Shown here one piece after another: positions 36,418 to 45,750 of a DNA stretch of 64,000 nt. The DNA lies in NCBI GenBank assembly GCA_007745635.1, contig CP036272.1, positions 5,912,816 through 5,976,815 of the forward strand, given 5' to 3'. The stretch is from Stieleria bergensis (GTDB taxonomy: Bacteria; Planctomycetota; Planctomycetia; Pirellulales; Pirellulaceae). Every line of letters begins with the position of its first letter. Position 1 is the first letter of the stretch. Under the pieces are notes generated by a model that did not search any database, was not told where the DNA came from, and saw nothing but the letters and a program-made list of their open reading frames with translations. Made by a program: the position numbers and the translations under genes.

Positions 36418-36822
36418 GTGACTCTTGCTTTCTTAACGCTTGCGTTAGGCGATGACGAGCCTACTGGGAGACAACGTGCTGTGACTCTGCCGTCAACAAA
36501 AACACTGCTTTTTACCGGAAATAGCGACAAGGCCGTCGCCGATCTACCGAACAATTGGCTTCGCGAATACGCTGTTGAACTGATTCAAAAAGTGCACCTG
36601 CAGATGCCTGAACTTCACCAAGCCTTGCGACTTGGTGATCTGCCAACGATCGCCAAGCAAGCTCACTGGATTAAGGGCTCGGGCGGCACGGTTGGCTTGC
36701 CACAGCTGAGCGAAATCGCTCGCTGCTGTGAAGACGCCGTCAAAGAACATGAGCCGGTGGACGTGGCAAATAACATTCGCCGCATTGAGGCTTATGTCGA
36801 TTGCTTGTTGGAAAAGTGTTAA
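36418..36822 (+). CDS. Stand-alone histidine phosphotransfer (HPt) protein
   Basis: Up to 134 residues. The phosphoacceptor is in 'AKQAHWIKGSGGTVGL' (His83 with this start), matching HPt motif HxxKG[S/G]. The C-terminal helix 'NNIRRIEAYVDCLLEKC' completes the four-helix bundle. The start at 36418 is a GTG; a second in-frame GTG at 36481 has GGGAG ten bases upstream and would give a 113-residue protein, which may be the real start. It relays phosphate between a hybrid kinase and a regulator; no hybrid kinase is in the window. It converges with the potassium channel gene. Confidence 0.85.
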   Translation: MTLAFLTLALGDDEPTGRQRAVTLPSTKTLLFTGNSDKAVADLPNNWLREYAVELIQKVHLQMPELHQALRLGDLPTIAKQAHWIKGSGGTVGLPQLSEIARCCEDAVKEHEPVDVANNIRRIEAYVDCLLEKC

Positions 36823-36872
36823 CGAGCGACGAACCATCAGCAGCCGCATCAACTTGGTTCAGCCTTCGCAGA

Positions 36873-37892
36873 TCAAGTGTTCACCTCGACCAGCTGATAC
36901 GTTTCTTGAAACGCTTCGACATCATCTTGGTTGCCCATCACGACGAGCGTTTCGTTCGCCTGCAGCTTGCGATGGCCGGGCGGATTAAAGTGCAATCGGT
37001 CTTCGTCATCACGAATCGCCACGACCAACAGTTGATGCTGATCACGAATGCGTGATTGAGCGATGGATTGATTCTCTAGCGCGCTGCCTTTGGGAATGAT
37101 CAATTCGTCCAGCATCAAGTCTTGAAACTCGGGACTGTTTAGCGATGAAAAGAAGCGAGCCGCAACGGGACGGGTGATCAACCGGGACATGTATTGGGCA
37201 ACCATTTGGTGTCCCATCACGACCTCATTGGCACCGGCTTGCCAGAGTTTCTTGGCAGTGCTTTCCTGTTCGGCCTGTGCGACGATGCGCACGTTGGGGC
37301 AAAGGTTACGAGCAGAGAGCGTAACAAAGACATTGGCGGCATCGGATCCCAAAGCGATCACAATGGCTTTGGCGTCGGTCACACTAGCCTTGACCAGCGT
37401 CTCATCGTCATTGGCATCGGCAAGGATTCCGGTGTAGCCATATTCAACGGCCTGCTGGAACGCCAGCGGGTCTTGTTCGATGATTAGAAAGTTGTCGTTG
37501 CGTTTCTCGAGGTACTGTGCCAGGATTCGGCCACTGCCACCAAAACCGCAAACGATGGTATGTTGTTTTAGCTTCGCGATTTCTTTTTTCATTCTTCGTC
37601 GCCCAAATTCTCGATCTAATTCGCCCTGCAATGCCAACTGAACGAAACCGGTGAAGGTGTAAGCTGCGGCCGTGGTTCCAACTAAAATCACCAGAATGGA
37701 AAACAGCTGAAACAGCGTGCCCTGATCGCTCTGTTCGGCATAGCCCACCGTTGAAATGGTGATCACCATCATCCACACCGACTCCACCCAGCCATAGCCG
37801 GCCAAGACGCGGAATCCCAGCACCGAGAGAATCGCGATCGCCACCAAGGAGATCGCGCCACGGCGAATTCGAACGAAGGGGTGGATGTCCAT
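36873..37892 (-). CDS. Potassium channel protein with RCK (TrkA-N/TrkA-C) domains
   Basis: 339 residues. Two membrane helices flank a pore with the K+ selectivity filter TVGY at residues 48-51. Residues ~110-235 form an RCK N domain with the dinucleotide motif 'IVCGFGGSGRILAQYLEKR', and residues ~255-335 a TrkA-C domain ('QLLVVAIRDDEDRLHFNPPG'). It should conduct K+ across the inner membrane, gated by nucleotide or Ca2+ binding to the RCK ring (MthK-like layout). It lies eight bases after the histidine kinase gene, so the two are cotranscribed. Confidence 0.95.
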   Translation of the reverse strand: MDIHPFVRIRRGAISLVAIAILSVLGFRVLAGYGWVESVWMMVITISTVGYAEQSDQGTLFQLFSILVILVGTTAAAYTFTGFVQLALQGELDREFGRRRMKKEIAKLKQHTIVCGFGGSGRILAQYLEKRNDNFLIIEQDPLAFQQAVEYGYTGILADANDDETLVKASVTDAKAIVIALGSDAANVFVTLSARNLCPNVRIVAQAEQESTAKKLWQAGANEVVMGHQMVAQYMSRLITRPVAARFFSSLNSPEFQDLMLDELIIPKGSALENQSIAQSRIRDQHQLLVVAIRDDEDRLHFNPPGHRKLQANETLVVMGNQDDVEAFQETYQLVEVNT

Positions 37893-37900
37893 CAGATCAG

Positions 37901-38665
37901 TTACGTTGCGGGCTGATCCTGTTCGGTCTCATTCAGACCGGAAACGATTCGTCGCAGAGCGGGGAACTCCAAGGTGAACTTAGTGCCCTGTCCCACTTCG
38001 CTTTGCACGCCGATCCGACCACCGTGTGCTTCAATGGTTTTGCGTGCGGTCGGCAAACCCAATCCACTGCCGCCTTCCTTGGTGGTGTAGAACGGTTCAA
38101 ACATGTGCAAGATGGTGTTGTTGTCGACACCACGTCCGGTATCGATCAAGTCCATCGCGACGCCTGATTTGGTCACGTAGGTACGGGCAAGAATCTGCCC
38201 ACCACGATCGGTCGCTTCCATGGCGTTTTTCACCAAGTTCATTAGGGCGGCTTGCAATGAGTCACTATGCAAGGCGATGTAGGGCAGATCACCGTCAAGA
38301 TAGCGTTTGATCTCAATGCCGCGTTGGCTGGCTTCGGCCGAATAGGCTCTTAAGACCGCCTCGACCTGATCATTCAGCGAACCCGAAACCAGATCGATAT
38401 CTCTTAATTTCGTGTACTTCATGAAATCTCGCAGCAGCCCTTGCATCCGCTCACACTGCTCACGGACGATTTGCACGCGTTCCATCGCACGCCGCGTTTC
38501 CGGTGCGTTCAATTCCTCCAGGTCTTCACCGAGCAAATCGATGTTCATATGAATCACCGAGATTGGATTCTTGATCTCGTGCGCCAGCGACCCGGCCAGC
38601 TCCGCTAGCTCCTCGTAGCGCAGTCGCAGTTCGTCAATCGGTGATCGCTTTTCCGGCAGGGTCAT
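37901..38665 (-). CDS. Soluble sensor histidine kinase (HisKA/HATPase)
   Basis: 254 residues with no membrane segment. There is almost no sensor domain: after a ~20-residue coiled-coil-like start, the H-box is 'LAGSLAHEIKNPISVIHMNI' with His29. The ATP-binding part has N-box 'ALMNLVKNAMEATDRGG', G1 'DTGRGVDNN' and G2 'TTKEGGSGLGLPTARKTIEA'. It belongs to the NtrB/AtoS-like group. No response regulator is adjacent; instead it precedes the potassium channel by eight bases. An input partner is presumably provided in trans. It is divergent from the SLC13 permease. Confidence 0.93.
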   Translation of the reverse strand: MTLPEKRSPIDELRLRYEELAELAGSLAHEIKNPISVIHMNIDLLGEDLEELNAPETRRAMERVQIVREQCERMQGLLRDFMKYTKLRDIDLVSGSLNDQVEAVLRAYSAEASQRGIEIKRYLDGDLPYIALHSDSLQAALMNLVKNAMEATDRGGQILARTYVTKSGVAMDLIDTGRGVDNNTILHMFEPFYTTKEGGSGLGLPTARKTIEAHGGRIGVQSEVGQGTKFTLEFPALRRIVSGLNETEQDQPAT

Positions 38666-38990
38666 TCGGTGACCAATCCCTCAATGAAAGGAAACGTCGC
38701 GTTTTCTCGCTTGATAGCGATTGTAATGCTCATGTCGAATAGACAATACCGCATCCAGGTTTTGCGGCAGCCAGTGCCATGAAATTTCGGGCCAATTGTC
38801 CGACATTTTTCATCATCGACTGTCAAAATTGCCCCCGCGTCTTATCGTTTGATGCTGCTGGACAGATTCTCGGCACGAATGGACAGATTCACCGGACAGA
38901 TTCACAGGACTGGGGCTGCGAGAACGTGTTTCCAACGACACTGGAATTTCACCGCACTGGAACTCTACCACACAAGGTTGACTCACTGGC
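38666..38990. promoter_or_regulatory. Divergent region between the histidine kinase and SLC13 permease
   Basis: These 325 bases hold both promoters. The decamer GGACAGATTC occurs three times, at 38860-38869, 38881-38890 and 38894-38903, all in the same orientation, 91-131 bp upstream of the permease start. Direct repeats so placed could bind an activator. No clear -35/-10 pair is visible. Confidence 0.5.
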
Positions 38991-40775
38991 ATGATTTGGG
39001 AAGCTTGGCTATCACTGTCCATCGCTTTGGGGCTGCTGGTGAGCGTTGCCGCTCGGCTGGCTTCCACCGATGTGCTGGCGTTGGCAGGCCTGGCGATCTT
39101 GATCGTGGTTCAGAACCTGACCGGATCAACCCATCTCCCGGAGACTTCGACGGCTGTCGCAGGGTTCGGCAATGAAGGCCTGATCACGATTGCGCTTTTG
39201 TTTGCAGTGGTGGCGGGACTGGAGGCAACGGGGGCAACCAAGCTGGCCACCGGTTGGCTGCTTGATCGGGCCCAGAGCGAAACCGGTGCCAAACTGCGGA
39301 TCCTGATCCCAGTTGCCTCCGTCAGCGGCTTTCTAAACAACACCCCCGTGGTTGCTGCGTTGATGCCGGTCATTGATGACTGTTGCAAACGACTGCGGAT
39401 TAGCCCTGGGCGACTGCTGCTACCGCTTTCGTATGCCGCGATCCTGGGCGGCATGTGCACCGTGATGGGCACCAGCACGAATTTGATCGTTTGCAAAGAA
39501 TACGCGGCGGCCTACGGCGGAGAAATCAGCTTCTTCCAGCCCGCGCTGATTGGCGTGCCGGCAACGATCCTGGGGCTGGCCTACATGATCTTGCTCAGTG
39601 GCAAACTGCTGCCCGATCGTCGCGCAGCGGTCAGCGCCACCGATGATCCCAAAAAATACACCGTTGAAGTTCAGGTGGATGGGGCCGGCCCACTGGTGGG
39701 TAAGACGATTGAAGCCGCTGGACTGCGCAACCTACCCGGCCTTTACGTCGCTGAAATTCAGCGTGGCGATCAAGTCATACCCGCCAAGCCTGATGCCGTC
39801 CTGCAAGGCGAAGACGCATTGATCTTGGTGGGAGCATTGGACTCGGTCGTTGACCTGCGAAAAATCCGTGGGTTGCTGACCCCCGATGACCAAGGTCGCA
39901 AGCTAGAAGAACCCGCTTGGCGGCGGACGCTGATCGAAGCGGTTGTCAGTTCGCGCTGCGCACTGCTGGGCAAGACCATTCGCGAAGGCCGCTTTCGCAG
40001 CAACTACAACGCTGCGGTCGTCGCCGTCGCCCGAGGCAATCGCCGATTGGAAGGCAAGATCGGTGACGTTCGGCTTGAAAACGGGGATGTGCTACTGCTG
40101 GAAGCCTCACCTTCGTTTATGCACCGCGCCAAAGAACTGCGTGACTTCTATTTAGTCAGCCAAGTCAGTGGTGACACCGTCCGCCGTCACGAACGGGCCT
40201 GGATCGCGCTGACCATTATGGCTGCAATGACCTTGGTCGCGGCACTGAACATCACCTCGATTCTGGCGGCGTCGATGGTCGCAGCGATCGCCATGGTCGC
40301 CCTACGCTGCTGCACCGCCAACGAAGCAAGACGCTCCATCCACTGGCGGATCCTGATCGTGATCGGAGCCACGATCGGGATTGGCAACGCGATGGAAACC
40401 AGCCAAGCCGCCGACGCGATTGCCACCGGCATGATCAATTTGGCGGGCAACCAACCGTTTTGGACGCTCGCGATCACTTACTTGGCAACCGCGATCTGCA
40501 CCGAATTAATCACCAACACGGCCGCTGCCCTGATCATGCTGACGATCGCGATGGGTGCCGCCGAGGCCTTGGGCGTCTCGCAAGCACCGTTTGTGATTGC
40601 CGTGATGATCGCCGCTTCGGCCAGTTTCTTGACGCCATTTGGCTACCAAACCAATCTGATGGTGTACACCGTTGGTGGCTATCGAGTCAGTGATTACCTG
40701 CGTTTTGGCCTGCCCCTGACCCTCATCGTCTTTAGCACCGCCATGGTACTGATTCCGGTCTTCTTCCCATTCTGA
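38991..40775 (+). CDS. SLC13/DASS-family permease with two TrkA-C domains
   Basis: 594 residues with about ten to eleven membrane helices split by a cytoplasmic insert. The two halves carry the family's paired motifs: 'SGFLNNTPVVAALMPVI' and 'MGTSTNLIVCKEY' before the insert, 'ELITNTAAALIMLTIAMGAA' and 'FGYQTNLMVYTVGGYRVSDY' after it. The insert (~residues 210-380) contains two TrkA-C (RCK_C) domains, as in the sulfate/dicarboxylate permeases of this group. It probably moves sulfate, a dicarboxylate or another anion with Na+. It is a single-gene unit. Confidence 0.93.
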   Translation: MIWEAWLSLSIALGLLVSVAARLASTDVLALAGLAILIVVQNLTGSTHLPETSTAVAGFGNEGLITIALLFAVVAGLEATGATKLATGWLLDRAQSETGAKLRILIPVASVSGFLNNTPVVAALMPVIDDCCKRLRISPGRLLLPLSYAAILGGMCTVMGTSTNLIVCKEYAAAYGGEISFFQPALIGVPATILGLAYMILLSGKLLPDRRAAVSATDDPKKYTVEVQVDGAGPLVGKTIEAAGLRNLPGLYVAEIQRGDQVIPAKPDAVLQGEDALILVGALDSVVDLRKIRGLLTPDDQGRKLEEPAWRRTLIEAVVSSRCALLGKTIREGRFRSNYNAAVVAVARGNRRLEGKIGDVRLENGDVLLLEASPSFMHRAKELRDFYLVSQVSGDTVRRHERAWIALTIMAAMTLVAALNITSILAASMVAAIAMVALRCCTANEARRSIHWRILIVIGATIGIGNAMETSQAADAIATGMINLAGNQPFWTLAITYLATAICTELITNTAAALIMLTIAMGAAEALGVSQAPFVIAVMIAASASFLTPFGYQTNLMVYTVGGYRVSDYLRFGLPLTLIVFSTAMVLIPVFFPF

Positions 40776-40974
40776 AACGGCATCGGGGCACCGATTGATC
40801 CCCGCCACGAACTGACCGCTGGCGTGAAATTCCTTCACAGCTTGCCACGGCAGTGTAGCCGGGGTCGAAACTCACCAAGCAGGGCCGAAACCGGGGCGAA
40901 TTTGGTCTATGATATTTGCCAGTGCAGGGCATTGAATCTCTGCGTCCCGCCCCCCTCCCATCCTGCGAAGAATC

Positions 40975-41955
40975 ATGATGCGCCGTTCTTTGAATGCTCT
41001 GCCAGCCCTAATGGCCCTGGCGACACTTGCTTTTGCCCCCCTTGGCAATCTGAATGCTGAAGAGGCGTTTTCCTGGAAAACAGACGAAGCCAAACACACC
41101 AGCGACTTGATTTACAACGACAAACCCGTGCTGCGGTACATGTTTGCCTTTGACCAAAGTAGCCCCGAAGCGATTCACGACACGTACAAAGTGTTCCACC
41201 ATGTCTTTGGCCCTCGGTCCGGTGAACAACTGACCAAAGGTGCGGGCGGCAAATTCACCCATCACCGAGGACTGTTTGTCGGCTGGAACAAAACCAAAAT
41301 TGACGACGGCCCCCAGTACGACTTCTGGCACTGCAAAAGCGGCGCCCACCTGCGACATGTCAAATTCCTGAATCAGCAAGCCGACGCAAGCCACGGCACG
41401 ATGACCGCCGAAATCCACTGGAATGACCCCGACGGAGCCCCCGTCATCAAGGAAACTCGCACCGTGACGGTCAGCAAGAACGACGCCGGCAGCATGACGA
41501 TCGATTGGCAGACCAAACTTGAGAGCCAACGCGGCACGATCTCTCTGAACGGCGATCGCCAACACGCAGGGTTCCAGTTCCGAGCCAGCCAAGCCGTCGC
41601 GGATTCCAACGGGGCTCGCTTTCTGCGCCCCGCTGATCAGCCGCAAGAACGCGAGGCGATCCAGGTGGGCGACAAAGGTGATCCGCCACCACACATCAAC
41701 TTGAACTGGTTCGCCGAGACCTTCAAACTGGGCGATCAGCGGTACACCGTCGAATACTTCGACAACCCGAACTTGCCCAAACCCGCTCTGTTCTCAGAAC
41801 GACCCTACGGGCGCTTTGGCACATTCTTCAAAACCACGCTCACCGCTGACAAACCGCTGGAAATGAATTACCGCGTGGTCGTCACCGAAGGCGATGAGCC
41901 TTCGGTTTCATCAATCCAAGACCGCTACGATGCTTGGTTGAAGACCATCAAGTAA
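40975..41955 (+). CDS. DUF6807 (PmoA-like) exported protein
   Basis: 326 residues; two adjacent ATG codons (40975 and 40978) can start it. A signal peptide ends near 'LGNLNAEEA'. The pattern 'DKPVLRYMFAFDQ', 'VFGPRSGEQLTKGAG', 'FTHHRGLFVGWNKT', 'TADKPLEMNYRVVV' matches the DUF6807 family. Databases often name these methane oxygenase PmoA, a misnomer: there is no relation to particulate methane monooxygenase. Family members are found in planctomycetes and Bacteroidetes near sugar genes, so a role in carbohydrate use is possible. No such gene is adjacent here. Confidence 0.88.
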   Translation: MMRRSLNALPALMALATLAFAPLGNLNAEEAFSWKTDEAKHTSDLIYNDKPVLRYMFAFDQSSPEAIHDTYKVFHHVFGPRSGEQLTKGAGGKFTHHRGLFVGWNKTKIDDGPQYDFWHCKSGAHLRHVKFLNQQADASHGTMTAEIHWNDPDGAPVIKETRTVTVSKNDAGSMTIDWQTKLESQRGTISLNGDRQHAGFQFRASQAVADSNGARFLRPADQPQEREAIQVGDKGDPPPHINLNWFAETFKLGDQRYTVEYFDNPNLPKPALFSERPYGRFGTFFKTTLTADKPLEMNYRVVVTEGDEPSVSSIQDRYDAWLKTIK

Positions 41956-42773
41956 CACTTCATCGGACAATCAACGGGCAAGCCGGACACGAACAGTCCA
42001 CTTGCCCCGTCAGGTCGCGGCGGACTGTTTGCCGGCCCACTTTGCAATGGCCTGATGCACTTGCTCCATCAATCGCTTTCCCTTCACGCTAATGCGAGCG
42101 TATCTGCGCACTTCAATGTCGTTTCCAAACAATCACTACTCGTTTTCTTGGCAATAACCGCAGTTCTTTACGGCGCACTCAGAAATCGCCGAAAGTTTTA
42201 AACTGTTGGGTACATCTAGATTGACATTTTTATCCACCTGCGGAAAAATGCACTAAGCGAACTACGAATTCGCTTGGGCGTGCAAGTGGCAATGAATGCA
42301 GCGACCACGCTCCAATCCAATGGGGCAATGGATTGCACTGGCGGCGATAGGCTAGTGAAGGATCGGTTCCTATCGCTGCCGTTTTTTACGGCGTTTGAAG
42401 ACCATCTCAATCACCAATGCTTAGCTCTCGGCTGATGCAGCCGATGACAGGCTGTTTTAGCGCTTGCTGACAGTGGCAAATGGCAGTTGTGTCTACCACG
42501 TGCGTTTGTCGCCGCGATTCAATCGCCAAACTCCTGCCTGCTTCGGAAGTGCAACGCCGCTGGGCTTCTTGGCTCTCAACGGGCCACCGAGACAAAGCCG
42601 CTTGAGAAGCATGATAAAGCGGCGGCCAGCGGTCAATCCGCTGGGGCGGTTTCTCGGTTGGCTGAGGCTTACACGTTGACTTGAACCTTGGCCAGCGTCG
42701 CTCGCTGCCAACTCTCCCTGAAATGGGACAGGTAGATTCAAGTCAATGCTGCTTGGCGCGGCCGGCAGCAACT
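41956..42773. other. Long noncoding region between the DUF6807 gene and gyrA
   Basis: 818 bases between two convergent genes. I see no convincing gene: the open frames are short and lack protein character. An inverted repeat GCGATAGG (42344-42351) and CCTATCGC (42369-42376) with a 17-base loop is followed by GCCGTTTTTTACGGC. It lies about 400 bp from either gene, so it is not an obvious terminator for them. This may be a degraded gene or hold an unrecognised small RNA. Confidence 0.5.
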
Positions 42774-45596
42774 CTACTGCGCGGGCTGAGCCTCTTCGAC
42801 GGCACCTTCTTCATCAGTGCTTTCTTCAGGCGGAATTCGCACGGCGGCGACCAACTGGTCTTCTTGATCAATGTTCATGATTCGGACACCCTGGGTGTTT
42901 CGACCAATCACACTGATCTCGCCAGCAGCGACCCGTTGCAACTTGCCCTTGGCGGACATCAGGAAGACTTCGTCTTGATCATCGACGCGTGCGATGGCAA
43001 TGACTTTCCCGTTGCGGTCACTGGTCTTGATATCGCGCAATCCTTTGCCACCTCGTTTCTGCGTCCGGTAGCGTGCCGAGGAGGACCCTGCGTCCCCGTC
43101 TGCATCGTCAGCAGCAGCATCCTCTGCAGCGGCATTGGCCCCGAAAGGCGTCCGTTTTCCGTAACCGTTTTCGCAAACCGTCAGCAGCGTGGCCTCCGGT
43201 TCGGCGACAACCATGCCAACGACCGCATCATCACTGATCAGCGAGATGCCCTTCACACCAGAGGTATTGCGTCCCATTGGACGAGCATCTGATTCGCGGA
43301 AACGAATCGCCATGCCGGTTTCGGTGACAAGGATTAATTCATCGCCAGGGCCGATCACGTTGGCCGAAACCAACTCATCGCCTTCACGCAATTTAATGGC
43401 GATGATACCACCGCGTTTTGGACGACTGTATTGCTCCAGCGGTGTCTTCTTGACGAGGCCACTGCGTGTCGCCATGACGACGTAGGCACCTTTCTGATTG
43501 AAGTCTCGAATCGCTAGGCAGGAAGCAATTTTCTCGCCCGGCTCCAGTGCCAGCAAGTTGACCACTGCGCGGCCTTTGGCATCACGAGCCATATCTGGCA
43601 AGTCGTAGACCTTTTGCCAGCGGACTTTGCCGGTGGTGGTCAAGAACAACAGATACGCGTGGGTGCTGGCAACGAACAGGTGTTCAATCGGATCTTCGCC
43701 ATCGGTCTTGGCACCACGCAAACCTTTGCCACCGCGACGCTGCGTGTTATAGACACTCGATGGCGTGCGTTTGATGTATCCGTTATGGCTAATGGAAACG
43801 ACAACGGTTTCTTCGGTGATCAGATCTTCGAGGTCAAAGTTACCGAGTTCTTCGCCGCTGATTTCGGTTCGGCGTGGGGAACCAAAGCGGCGTTTGATTT
43901 CTTCGAGATCATCCTTGATGATTCCGTAAACACGTTCTTGGCTGGCGAGAATATCGAGGTAATCACGAATTTCTTCGAGCAACTCGCCGTGTTCCTTGGT
44001 CAGTTTTTCCTGTTCGAGGTTAACCAACTGCCCCAGACGCATCTTCAGAATCTCGTCGGTCTGCACGCTGGTCAGCGTGTAGGCATCTGATTCACCGCGT
44101 TCGAGCTGGAACTCTTTGAACCCTTCATCGCCCAGGGCTCGCTGCAACATCGAGGCGGGGCATTCAATCCCCATCAAGCGTTGCTTGGCCTCGGGTTGAG
44201 TGCGACTGGTGCGGATCGTTCGGATGATCTCATCAATATTCGCCAGTGCCAGCAACAAGCCTTCGACGGTGTGCTTGCGACGCCGCGCTTTGGCCAGCAA
44301 GAACTGAGTTCGTCGGCGAATCACCGTGACACGGTGCCGCAGAAACTCCATCAGCATTTCTTTTAGCGTCAGCTCACGAGGCTTGCCATCGACCAGCGCC
44401 AAGAAGATCAGCGAGAAGGTGTCTTGCAAAGGCGAGAACTGATACAGCTGGTTCAGAATCACTTCAGGATCTTCACCGCGTTTGAGTTCAATGACCAGAC
44501 GAACCGGTTCGTTCAAGTCAGACTCGTCACGGATTCCGGAGATCCCTTTGATGCGATCTCCGTTGACCAGAGCGGCGATTTTCTCGACGACTCGGTCACG
44601 GTACTGCTGGTAGGGGATCTCTGAAACGATGATGCGTGAGCGATTGCCGCGCATCTCTTCGATTTTTGTCTTGGCACGCAAGACAATGGTGCTGCGACCG
44701 GTCTTGTAACCGCGCATGATTCCCGCTCGGCCGCAGATCGTGCCACCGGTGGGAAAGTCAGGACCGGGAATGATTTGACACAGCTCGTTGATGGTGGTTT
44801 CCGGATGATCAATCAACCGGATCACCGCGTCACAGACTTCGGTAGGGTTGTGAGGTGGGATACTGGTGGCCATCCCGACCGCGATCCCGCCAGAACCATT
44901 GATCAACAGGCTGGGAAACTTACTGGGCAGGACGGTGGGTTCCGTGCGAGCTTCGTCATAGGTGGGCACATAGTCCACCGTATCGAGCTTCAAATCATCC
45001 AGCATTGTCGCAGCGACAGCCGAGAGTCTGGCTTCGGTGTACCGCATCGCAGCCGGTGGCAAGCCGGCGATCGAACCGAAGTTCCCCTGTTTATCGATCA
45101 ACAGCGAACGCATGTTCCACTCTTGAGCCATCCGAACCAGCGTCGGATAGATCACCGATTCACCGTGTGGGTGATAATTACCGGAGGTGTCACCACTGAT
45201 TTTGGCGCATTTGACACGCTTGCTGCCGGGGCCGAGATTCAGGTCATTCATGGCGACCAGAATCCGCCGCTGACTGGGTTTGAGCCCATCGCGGACGTCT
45301 GGCAGGGCTCGGCTGACGATGACGCTCATCGCATACGTCAGGTAGCTCTCTCGGAGCTCGTCTTCGATCGGCAGGTCGATCATCCGCAGGGCGCCGGCCC
45401 CACCGTCGATGTCAACGACACTGCGGCCGTCAGAACCGCCGCTTGGAACCGCGTTTGGATCGCCATTTGGATCACCGCCGTCGTCTGCACCGCCTGCCGC
45501 CGCATCGGGCCCACCGGGAGGGTCAATGGGGGGTTGAGAATCCTGGTTATCTCCAGGTTGACCCTGTCCGTCGTTTTCGTTGTTATCGTCTGCCAA
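42774..45596 (-). CDS. gyrA: DNA gyrase subunit A
   Basis: 940 residues, longer than the usual 820-880. The enzyme's breakage-reunion subunit cuts and rejoins DNA with catalytic Tyr186 in '[11 protein letters not shown]'. The GyrA box QRRGGKG is present near residue 617 and a second form, QKRGGKG, near 848, which supports gyrase and not topoisomerase IV. Residues 1-72 are an acidic Gly/Asp/Pro-rich extension absent from most GyrA proteins, and a short acidic insert ('[19 protein letters not shown]') sits in the C-terminal propeller. In the quinolone region, E. coli Ser83 corresponds to Ser147 and Asp87 to Pro151. It stands alone on this strand. Confidence 0.97.
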   Translation of the reverse strand: MADDNNENDGQGQPGDNQDSQPPIDPPGGPDAAAGGADDGGDPNGDPNAVPSGGSDGRSVVDIDGGAGALRMIDLPIEDELRESYLTYAMSVIVSRALPDVRDGLKPSQRRILVAMNDLNLGPGSKRVKCAKISGDTSGNYHPHGESVIYPTLVRMAQEWNMRSLLIDKQGNFGSIAGLPPAAMRYTEARLSAVAATMLDDLKLDTVDYVPTYDEARTEPTVLPSKFPSLLINGSGGIAVGMATSIPPHNPTEVCDAVIRLIDHPETTINELCQIIPGPDFPTGGTICGRAGIMRGYKTGRSTIVLRAKTKIEEMRGNRSRIIVSEIPYQQYRDRVVEKIAALVNGDRIKGISGIRDESDLNEPVRLVIELKRGEDPEVILNQLYQFSPLQDTFSLIFLALVDGKPRELTLKEMLMEFLRHRVTVIRRRTQFLLAKARRRKHTVEGLLLALANIDEIIRTIRTSRTQPEAKQRLMGIECPASMLQRALGDEGFKEFQLERGESDAYTLTSVQTDEILKMRLGQLVNLEQEKLTKEHGELLEEIRDYLDILASQERVYGIIKDDLEEIKRRFGSPRRTEISGEELGNFDLEDLITEETVVVSISHNGYIKRTPSSVYNTQRRGGKGLRGAKTDGEDPIEHLFVASTHAYLLFLTTTGKVRWQKVYDLPDMARDAKGRAVVNLLALEPGEKIASCLAIRDFNQKGAYVVMATRSGLVKKTPLEQYSRPKRGGIIAIKLREGDELVSANVIGPGDELILVTETGMAIRFRESDARPMGRNTSGVKGISLISDDAVVGMVVAEPEATLLTVCENGYGKRTPFGANAAAEDAAADDADGDAGSSSARYRTQKRGGKGLRDIKTSDRNGKVIAIARVDDQDEVFLMSAKGKLQRVAAGEISVIGRNTQGVRIMNIDQEDQLVAAVRIPPEESTDEEGAVEEAQPAQ

Positions 45597-45750
45597 CGTG
45601 GTGTCCTAGCAAAAGGCAAAAAACGCTGCAAAAAACCCGCAAAATTCGGGCTCGCGCAAGCCGCCAAGCTTAGCAAATTCACAGCGTTTTCACAACCACC
45701 CGTCGGCCAGAGAAAGCCGCTCTGGCAGACGGAAAATCGGCGTCATCAAC

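Noticed and set aside
40975-41955. Methane oxygenase function implied by the common database name PmoA
   Set aside because: The protein is a soluble exported DUF6807 member with no similarity to the membrane subunit of particulate methane monooxygenase.
42344-42392. Inverted repeat followed by GCCGTTTTTTACGGC as a terminator
   Set aside because: It is about 400 bases from either neighbouring gene, so termination for a known gene is not supported; kept only as a note in the noncoding region.
42774-45596. ParC (topoisomerase IV) as the identity of the type IIA subunit
   Set aside because: A canonical GyrA box QRRGGKG is present, which favours gyrase.
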